14,744 nt of DNA from the NCBI GenBank assembly GCA_964621555.1, contig CAZUOO010000019.1, forward strand, positions 1 through 14,744, in the 5' to 3' direction. Below, piece by piece: positions 7,401 to 11,446 of the stretch. Each line of letters begins with the position of its first letter. The first letter of the stretch is position 1. The position numbers and the translations under genes were made by a program. This DNA is from UBA2022 sp964621555 (lineage in GTDB: Bacteria > Patescibacteriota > Dojkabacteria > SC72). The notes below the pieces were generated by a model. It searched no databases, was not told where the DNA came from, and worked only from the letters and a program-made list of their open reading frames with translations.

Positions 7401-9417
7401 AGCAAGAGCCAGAAACGGTAATCAAATTGAATCTAGTTCTTCTTCAAGCTTTGTTACAAATACCCTTGCCAATATACCTTCGGTCTCTGATGTAAATGCT
7501 GTAACCTTGAGGTCCATTAGAGTTAGGTTGAATAGGAACTTGAATGACCCAACTGTTCAATTTGCTGTACAAGAAGAAACATTGAATAGGTATGTTGATT
7601 TCAGAACAGGACTGCTTGTTGAAAACCCTGTATGGGGTACATATTCAGAATTCGGGGGAGACCTAGGAGTTATAGTTTCCGGATTAACTCCAGTAACCGA
7701 CTATTCATTTAGAGCTAATGCTAGAAATGCGGTAGGTGTTGTTACAGGTAATGGAGCAAGAAGACTCTTTGGTACTAACGCTGTTATAGAAAATGTGCCT
7801 GTAGGGGTTACAATCTCACTTAAAAGTAACGTAACGATTGACCCTTCCAAAGATCTTGGAGGGCAGAGAGGTTTGCAGAATATTAGGGTCTTTAGAAATA
7901 ATAGGGTGATTGCGGATGTTCCAATTGAATTCTCTCAGAACCGAGATTGGGGTTCTGCAGTTATTACAGAGGATGCAGGTAGGGTGGTGGTTAAACTACC
8001 TTCGAACTCAGGTCTAACGGGTACTTATACAATGTACGTACCTAAAGGTGATACAAATAGGTTCAAACTTTGTACTAAGGCTGAGCTTCTAGAGCAGGTT
8101 AATAGTGATTGTGCAGGTAATGTTATATTTGCAGGACCATATCCACAGACTATCAGTGTGGATGACAAACCTATCACTGTGTCCGTATCCGTTATTGATG
8201 GTGTTAGCTATTGGGTCGTAAGTGGATTGACTGGAACGGGTGGACTAGGTGAGAAGGTTGATACAGGCGGGGAGGTGGTAAAGGAGCCAACTGTTGAAGA
8301 ACCTGATGATGAGGATGAAGGTGAAACTCCTGCACCACCAGTTGTGAATACTCCTAATCAGACCTTCAATACTGTGGTTAATAATGTAATTAATACCGTT
8401 ACACAAAGTGCACCTACACAAGCAGTGCAGGCCATAGATGGGGTGAAAATTGCGATTGATAATAGTGTGGTGGGAACCTTGGATCAACCTCAACTTTCGG
8501 CGGTTACCACTACGGCTACAGCTGCCACGGTCACCGTAGGGCTGGCTGCGGTTGGGGGTGGTTTTAGTACTGTTCCATACATGCTCACCCAATTCTTCTT
8601 AGGAGTACTATCTTTCTTAGGTTTTAGAAAAAGAGGGAAGCCATATGGTTATGTGTATAACTCCGTTACTAAAGAGCCTGTTTCAAGAGCAATAATTCGT
8701 ATATACGATGCAAATAGCAAACTGGTGTGGACCGATGTTACAGATGTTTTCGGTTCGTTTAACGCTGAACTACCAAAAGGAAAGTATAAAATATTGGTTA
8801 AAAAGGGTGGCTTTAACTATCCAACAGAGATTATTAAAGGAATGGTTGATTATCCTCTAGAACCTATCTATAAGGGAGAATTTTTAAAGATGAGTAGGCG
8901 GGATGATGTAAAGGTCTTAATACCTGTTGATCCAACAAAAATTGATAGGTTTAAAGCTTTGAGCATTTCTGCGAGGACAAGTATCAATCTTATGTTGAAA
9001 CTGCTACACGTATCCATATTCATTGGTGGTATTATTTTAGGAGTGTACACTATTGTTAAGTTTCCAGGTGCAACTAATACCTTTGTCTTCCTCTTCTATA
9101 TACCTGCCTTCTTCATGTTATATAAATCTATTTTTGGAGAGGAATCTAGGTATGGGTATGTTAAAGATATGAAAGGTCATCCAGTTGCAAACGTAGAAAT
9201 CGCACTAAGAGAGATGAAATTTGATAGATTTGTGGGAAAAAGGGTGACTGATGAGAGCGGAAGGTATAGGTTTAATATATATCCAGGAGCCTATGAGCTT
9301 GTTGTAGTTTCTCCAAATTATAAAGCGATGAAGTTTGAAGGTGGCTCTAATGTTGTAGACGTGTCTGTAAAAGGTGATAAGATTATAACCAAGGATATTA
9401 CAGTCCAAAAGAAATAA
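1459..9417 (+). CDS. Giant membrane-anchored multidomain surface protein (DUF2341-like, collar-like, Gly-rich, FN3, CarboxypepD_reg-like)
   Basis: A 2652-residue protein, probably an adhesin or cell-contact protein. Order: basic N-terminus and signal anchor (about 24-43, FILLFLVVVVTPVTILLL); DUF2341-like module (about 48-152, from SWFDSAWEYRKPLTL); three tail-collar-like units with PxGW and GGTGG/THSHT motifs (159-256, 262-606, 613-706), the second interrupted by a Gly-rich domain (about 328-570); about fourteen FN3-like repeats (727-2107); a beta domain (about 2108-2258); an acidic/Pro linker (2265-2300); a membrane segment (about 2358-2390) ending in RKRGKP; a carboxypeptidase-regulatory-like domain (2394-2495); two membrane helices (about 2511-2533 and 2540-2557); and a second such domain (2563-2652). 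By the positive-inside rule residues 44-2357 are outside and both terminal domains inside. The ATG is the first in-frame start after a TAA at 1441. Stop is TAA. The HAD gene follows after 22 bp, so co-transcription is likely. The ligand is unknown. Confidence 0.95.
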   Translation: MDQQLPAKRATLFQRLKHSPKWVSFILLFLVVVVTPVTILLLDYFANPAQSWFDSAWEYRKPLTLTNGGGSKTDYDVLVVLDTASLIAENKIQANCNDIRIVDSDGITVLPYWIEGGCNTAETEIWTRVPSVPTGESTIHLYYGNGSALDAQQSWGGKISMYSLGSCPTGWTVNNDATGKFLRGSAAYGGTGGASSHTYGTVACTFSASGSGYGSTDGGTENLLNRFHSHGGDVTIGDSGDLLPNYENVVLCEAPSFAVKSGLVGVFESTPTGWTRSTNLDGDYIRVDTTAGGTGGNTTHSHTYSGVGSTSHDNQNFFSSRNISTVATGGTITTSGGYTIHRFTTSGTFELSSDKNIEYLVVGGGGGGASGVAYVGSGGGGGAGGMLTGSAVFTGGSYSVVVGAGGASNTSGGNSSVNSIIALGGGRGGRSGLAPASGGSGGGAGGDCERASTGSGAAGTADQGNSGGDVPALTCWAAGGGGKAAVGGSNGGAGGAGLASSITGSAVTYSKGGNPGGTYGGGWVCPGPGASGAANTGNGANGGDAKTSGPQACEGGVGGSGVVVLRYLTPSVEGIIASVNHTHVIGSGNTSTSSHLPSYIDAIFASSDSDTSLPTGSIVIANALPPLGWNRVSAFDGKVLKGSATYGTTGGSDTHDHTVTISGSSETLNGYYKASQNASPSTHTNTCTLESKSNLPPYLDVLYIKKVDNTVDGVTLNIGTEESNAPAMPTSVPAQALSTSSIRWNFIDNANNEVGFKIVDGDGLVKATCEGENLTYCDETGLSPNIQYTRYIIAYNTNGDSLQSDAVSRYTLTNTPSISITSVNSSTVNLSATGLTNLGVGLSALYFDCLSVDCVGSETIAQWLTVTSASAVNLQSNNQYSFRVKARNGDGVETSYSETVSNYTYANVPEFTVTNVTSSSVTPVVSNVPNLGEGQSAIFIVCECDTTSTVPNTWVGASEALIDGFTPNSSATITIKARNGDGVETAISDPITVHTLANVPLVPSISNLTDSAFNVSLNPSLGGNPSSVQYSIAYGENEYINNVDGTRGLVEVWADYDTWNFGGGVSVGGLTEGVEHSVKVRARNSDNVVTSFTDEVSAYTLLKTPTMVSGSALGSTSIRWNFTDNGANEEGFRLYDSGGNLLTTCVGANLTFCDETGLIPNTSYTRKVKAYNTNTESVFSGEVSQTTLATVPSLANITGTEGRASFGVLMNGNPGGTEILIKDQASNKFYNPVNGVLSDTEIWFEYVDTGEDLFVNNLSANTLYQFVIKARNSNEVESDFSSEYEVYTHAVSPSVVSVVGESATSVKVVIGNESNPSSTQFVIREVGSNKYVDNSSGALVDTPVWATYTQLGSSDGVVVTGLSANTEYTFETKGRNQDQIETDFSTTVAGHTLANTPAISSLVASSSTVIVVTIDNSSNPLTTQFALRETVSGLYVNSSTGVLQVSPSWATYAQWGGETGFGITSLSPNSQYSISVQARNSDNISTSFSSSQSLYTLANVPGSVNVSDAGVSTLRITLDTNGNPVATTYALYNVTNSKYIDYVSGNESDSAVWGTYAQWGGDSGYMISGLDSGTTYEFVSKARNANNVETSFSVGANISTSLNAPTIGIPQRLSETSIRWTFTDNESNEVGYRVYDDNDVQVAECVGTSLTSCVEYGMTPNTEYTRKVAAYNDNGRGGFSESVSRYTPASVPQISDSEAVTSSTLRLKIGSNGNPANTEYEIREVVSGLKVGNIVDGVATLVVGDSWQTLSNLGGDAGIVVSELFANAEYVFEVVARDGEGIVTAPSSQVVIYTLTVTTASPTLQALSESSMKAVIDTGGNSEVTTFAVKDVKGSRYFNYSNGLWQVEPVWGTYTQWGRTSGFTVTGLGVNTEYEIQVISKNGGGIESLPSPSSLIYTLANTPSRPTASLNSTSSVLVRVGANQNPVNTEYSLLDISSNRFVDPRTGNLVSSVRWGRLSDFGGANGITVGSLTPGARYEFIARARNGNQIESSSSSSFVTNTLANIPSVSDVNAVTLRSIRVRLNRNLNDPTVQFAVQEETLNRYVDFRTGLLVENPVWGTYSEFGGDLGVIVSGLTPVTDYSFRANARNAVGVVTGNGARRLFGTNAVIENVPVGVTISLKSNVTIDPSKDLGGQRGLQNIRVFRNNRVIADVPIEFSQNRDWGSAVITEDAGRVVVKLPSNSGLTGTYTMYVPKGDTNRFKLCTKAELLEQVNSDCAGNVIFAGPYPQTISVDDKPITVSVSVIDGVSYWVVSGLTGTGGLGEKVDTGGEVVKEPTVEEPDDEDEGETPAPPVVNTPNQTFNTVVNNVINTVTQSAPTQAVQAIDGVKIAIDNSVVGTLDQPQLSAVTTTATAATVTVGLAAVGGGFSTVPYMLTQFFLGVLSFLGFRKRGKPYGYVYNSVTKEPVSRAIIRIYDANSKLVWTDVTDVFGSFNAELPKGKYKILVKKGGFNYPTEIIKGMVDYPLEPIYKGEFLKMSRRDDVKVLIPVDPTKIDRFKALSISARTSINLMLKLLHVSIFIGGIILGVYTIVKFPGATNTFVFLFYIPAFFMLYKSIFGEESRYGYVKDMKGHPVANVEIALREMKFDRFVGKRVTDESGRYRFNIYPGAYELVVVSPNYKAMKFEGGSNVVDVSVKGDKIITKDITVQKK
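1933..3576 (+). repeat. Three tail-collar-like units within the giant surface protein
   Basis: Three units share the order P-x-G-W, D-G-x-(F/Y/V)-(L/I)-(R/K), a G-G-T-G-G turn, His pairs (SSHTYG, THSHTY, THDHTV) and a closing L-P-x-Y: LLPNYENVV, HLPSYIDAIF and NLPPYLDVLY. They span residues 159-256, 262-606 (split by the Gly-rich domain) and 613-706. The pattern recalls phage tail collar / microcystin-dependent-protein modules. The His-rich turns might bind metal, which is inference. The units are diverged at DNA level, so the duplication is old. Confidence 0.65.
2440..3168 (+). other. Glycine-rich domain inserted in collar-like unit 2
   Basis: Residues about 328-570 open with GGYTIHRFTTSGTFEL and IEYLVVGGGGGGASG, pass through many GGxGG clusters, and close with GGSGVVVLRYLTP. 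This opening and closing is the usual signature of the Gly-rich (polyglycine-sandwich-like) domains seen in phage tail and bacterial surface proteins. It contains four cysteines (448, 475, 525, 553). Local G content is clearly higher than in the rest of the gene because of GGT/GGA codons. Confidence 0.75.
3637..7779 (+). repeat. Array of about fourteen FN3-like domains
   Basis: Residues 727-2107 split into about fourteen units of 88-105 residues, each ending in a strand such as YTLANVP or HTLANTP. Type A units (about 727-814, 1104-1191, 1603-1690) carry SIRWNF, a Cys pair 8 residues apart, and PNTxYTRKVxAYN. The others carry KARNxDxVET; from the fourth unit on many also have a W-G-T-Y-x-Q-W-G-G insert before the GL-S-xNTxY strand. 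The order is A-BBB-A-BBBB-A-BBBB. The role is probably a stalk holding the N-terminal modules away from the cell. Confidence 0.8.
8638..8943 (+). other. First carboxypeptidase-regulatory-like domain (predicted cytoplasmic)
   Basis: Residues 2394-2495 read GKPYGYVYNSVTKEPVSRAI, then TDVFGSFNAELPKGKYKILV and a Y-K-G-E element, the pattern of CarboxypepD_reg-like beta-sandwiches. The preceding membrane segment ends in a basic RKRGK patch, which favours a cytoplasmic position. No catalytic carboxypeptidase domain is present. Confidence 0.65.
9145..9414 (+). other. Second carboxypeptidase-regulatory-like domain (C-terminal)
   Basis: Residues 2563-2652 contain SRYGYVKDMKGHPVANVEIA, TDESGRYRFNIYPGAYELVV and a terminal lysine-rich strand, again a CarboxypepD_reg-like sandwich. 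It follows a helical pair (about 2511-2557) whose short connecting loop would lie outside, returning this domain to the same side as the first one. Confidence 0.6.
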
Positions 9418-9439
9418 GATAAATTTTCAATTACGAATT

Positions 9440-10120
9440 ATGGCTAAAACTCATCAGGAGGTTGTCAAATTATTGGAAAATAAAGAGGTCTATATATTTG
9501 ATATGGATGGAACTCTTGTTGATTTGGAGGAGTTAAACTACGTTAGTTTTAGAGATGCAATTGCTCAGGTTTTATCCAAAAGCCTTACCTATGCTGAATA
9601 TATGGCACATTTTGCAGGTAGTGGTTCTAAAGCGGGTTTTCAAAGCTATCTTGCTTCTGTTGGTCTTGAAACTGATATTGATAGTATCATTAAAATATAT
9701 CGTGCTATGAAAAGAGACTCGCTTCAAAATAGGTTTAAGGAAGTTGTTAAGGTTAAGGATGGAGCGGTTGAATATTTAAAGAGGCTGAAGGAGTCAGGGA
9801 AGAGGTTGGGGCTTGCTACAAGTACCGTAGGGGAGTTTGCAGAGTATATTCTAACTAAGGTTGGGATTATAGATCTCTTTGATGTAAAGATATATATAGA
9901 GGATGTAACTAATTCTAAACCAAACCCTGAGATGTTTCTAACTGCACTAGATAGGTTGGGAGGGAAGAAGGAAAAGGCTGTTATATTTGAAGATTCAGAA
10001 AATGGAGTGAAGGCTGCTAGGAATAGTGGTATGGATTATGTTGTGGTTGTAGCTAAGGGGCACAACGATAGTGTACCCCTTAGTGACGATTACGTTATTA
10101 CCAACTATCTTAATCTCTAG
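9440..10120 (+). CDS. HAD-superfamily hydrolase, beta-phosphoglucomutase-like
   Basis: A 226-residue cytosolic HAD phosphatase, a normal length for the beta-PGM/phosphoglycolate phosphatase group. Motif I is FDMDGTLVD (nucleophile D21, acid/base D23); a helical cap follows (about 30-100); motif II is LATST (about 125-129); motif III is SKPNP with K160; motif IV is FEDSENGVKAA with E184 and D185. All catalytic elements are intact, so it should be an active Mg-dependent phosphatase or phosphomutase. The substrate cannot be assigned: the group includes beta-PGM, sugar-phosphate and phosphoglycolate phosphatases. The ATG is the only reasonable start and has no Shine-Dalgarno. It lies 22 bp after the giant surface protein gene and probably shares its transcript. 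Its stop overlaps the convergent heliorhodopsin stop by 4 bp. Confidence 0.92.
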   Translation: MAKTHQEVVKLLENKEVYIFDMDGTLVDLEELNYVSFRDAIAQVLSKSLTYAEYMAHFAGSGSKAGFQSYLASVGLETDIDSIIKIYRAMKRDSLQNRFKEVVKVKDGAVEYLKRLKESGKRLGLATSTVGEFAEYILTKVGIIDLFDVKIYIEDVTNSKPNPEMFLTALDRLGGKKEKAVIFEDSENGVKAARNSGMDYVVVVAKGHNDSVPLSDDYVITNYLNL

Positions 10121-10638
10121 TTAGGTCGTAATGTACCTGCGAATACTTGCCATGCAAGAGCAGATTTAGCAACTAGGCTTAGTACAATGTACACCCTTTC
10201 TCCAAATAGATAGTTCTTCCATGGTCCGACCTTTTTATATTGTAATATCATATTCACTGCAAAGGAGTTGAAGAATATAAATATTGAGACGTAGATCCAG
10301 TATACAAAGGTTGGGATTTCTCCAGTTCCATACTTATTGGCACTCCAGAAGAATACTCCTACAACTAACCAAGGGATGGCTCCTGCCAATACTCCAATGT
10401 TATAGCTGAGCCAGTCGGTTTTAGTGGTAGTCTGATTGTGTACTTCCATAACCAACCCCATGAGGTTCATTATTGCAGTGAGTGTAAATATCATTACCAA
10501 TGATCCTAGGTCGTATATTCCCACGAGCATAGATATAGCCAGCATCATTGTAGAAGCGGAGAGGGAGTATTCAATCCATCTCGCTTTGTTAATTCCTTTC
10601 TCTAAGTCTGCATTATATTGCTTGTTGTATACAGTTGA
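10117..10638 (-). CDS. Heliorhodopsin (N-terminus lost in assembly gap)
   Basis: A retinal-binding seven-helix photoreceptor of the heliorhodopsin family, covering about 174 C-terminal residues (roughly helices C-G). The frame stays open from the apparent ATG at 10548 back into the N gap; the added residues include INKARWIEYSLSAS, the family signature at helix C, whose Glu corresponds to the Schiff-base counterion (E107 in the founding member 48C12). Further signatures: MNLMGLVMEVHN (helix D), GAIPWLVV (E), FFNSFAVNMILQYKK (F), and GERVYIVLSLVAKSALAWQV in helix G, whose Lys (codon 10165-10167) is the expected retinal attachment site. Heliorhodopsins sit in the membrane with the opposite orientation to type-1 rhodopsins and are thought to be slow sensors rather than pumps; the partner here is unknown. 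About 84 residues are missing if numbering follows 48C12. No retinal synthesis gene is in the window. Stop is TAG, shared with the HAD gene's stop. Confidence 0.93.
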   Translation of the reverse strand, partial: STVYNKQYNADLEKGINKARWIEYSLSASTMMLAISMLVGIYDLGSLVMIFTLTAIMNLMGLVMEVHNQTTTKTDWLSYNIGVLAGAIPWLVVGVFFWSANKYGTGEIPTFVYWIYVSIFIFFNSFAVNMILQYKKVGPWKNYLFGERVYIVLSLVAKSALAWQVFAGTLRPN

Positions 10639-10738
10639 NNNNNNNNNNNNNNNNNNNNNNNNNNNNNNNNNNNNNNNNNNNNNNNNNNNNNNNNNNNNNN
10701 NNNNNNNNNNNNNNNNNNNNNNNNNNNNNNNNNNNNNN
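10639..10738. other. Assembly gap (100 N)
   Basis: Exactly 100 undetermined bases, the conventional placeholder for a scaffold gap of unknown length. It removes the start and first two helices of the heliorhodopsin and possibly its promoter or another small gene. Confidence 0.97.
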
Positions 10739-10798
10739 TTAACTTAATTCCTATATCTAAGATATCCTAGTTAAAGGGAGTTTTCAATCTCGACTATA

Positions 10799-11317
10799 TT
10801 AATTACTCTCTTCTTCGCCTAGCGCATCACTTCTAAATTCAATCTCAACTGTGTTCAATATTTCGGTCTTTGCGAATTTAGAATTACCTACGGTACCTTC
10901 TTTAATTATTCCGACCTTTCCCTTGGTGATAGAGATATATTCATCGAAGTTTTTAACTTGGAAGGCAATATGTTCGACTCCAAACCTTAGTTTTGTAATA
11001 TCTATATTGGGTTTAGGTTCAAAAATTTCAATTTTAGGCACCTTATATCTACCGGATAATGGGGAGTTTAGTTTAAATACTCTAACTCTTCTTTCATGAA
11101 GAACAATTTCCTTTATTTGTGTTGAGTACTGAAGAAGAGTTTTCGTTAGATTTTCAAACTCTTCGCTACTATGTGTAAGCACTCCTAAATGGTCAGGAGT
11201 TAATTCTTTACTTGGAATATCTAGAGGTGTTAATACTGAGTTTATTAATTCTCCATACGCAATGTTGAAGGTCTCTAAACTCTCTCTTTTAAAAAAGGTG
11301 GATAGGGGTGGGTACAT
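10799..11317 (-). CDS. VOC-superfamily protein, YecM-like
   Basis: A 172-residue soluble protein that resembles the E. coli YecM group of the vicinal-oxygen-chelate (glyoxalase-like) fold. Visible marks: LTPDHLGVLT (D42-H43), a helix-strand run to ERRVRVFKLNSPL (about 75-87), KIEIFEPKP (about 95-103), FGVEHIAFQV (E115-H116), and an ending VEIEFR similar to YecM's IKFH. YecM has the fold of metal-binding VOC enzymes, but its reaction is not known, so no activity is claimed. The ATG at 11317 is preceded by TATTAT (11331-11326) only 8 bp away and has no Shine-Dalgarno. Stop is TAA. It is on the same strand as the heliorhodopsin, separated by at least 60 bp plus the gap, and divergent from the secreted repeat protein. 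Confidence 0.7.
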   Translation of the reverse strand: MYPPLSTFFKRESLETFNIAYGELINSVLTPLDIPSKELTPDHLGVLTHSSEEFENLTKTLLQYSTQIKEIVLHERRVRVFKLNSPLSGRYKVPKIEIFEPKPNIDITKLRFGVEHIAFQVKNFDEYISITKGKVGIIKEGTVGNSKFAKTEILNTVEIEFRSDALGEEESN

Positions 11318-11446
11318 AGCTATACATAATATATCTAAATTATGTAATATTTTACCACTTTCCTATTAAACTATCCTATATACATTTTACTGGATTTTTG
11401 ATTGTATTATCAATATTATATATTAAGCGGAAGTATAATTTGGAGA
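11318..11446. promoter_or_regulatory. Divergent AT-rich promoter region
   Basis: On the plus strand TATAAT (11434-11439) stands 7 bp before the ATG at 11447. On the minus strand TATTAT (11331-11326) stands 8 bp before the ATG at 11317. Both would give leaderless or nearly leaderless transcripts. No convincing -35 boxes, dyads or RNA genes were seen in between. Confidence 0.4.

Noticed and set aside
8245..8592. 115-residue minus-strand frame within the giant surface gene
   Set aside because: Shadow of the acidic linker and membrane region; Cys/His/Arg-rich composition typical of antisense frames.
10436..10747. Plus-strand frame running through the N gap
   Set aside because: Antisense to the heliorhodopsin and partly undetermined bases.
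10746..10777. Hairpin near CCTATATC-TAA-GATATCC as a terminator
   Set aside because: The stem is only about five clean base pairs, AT-rich, and no U-tract follows on either strand.
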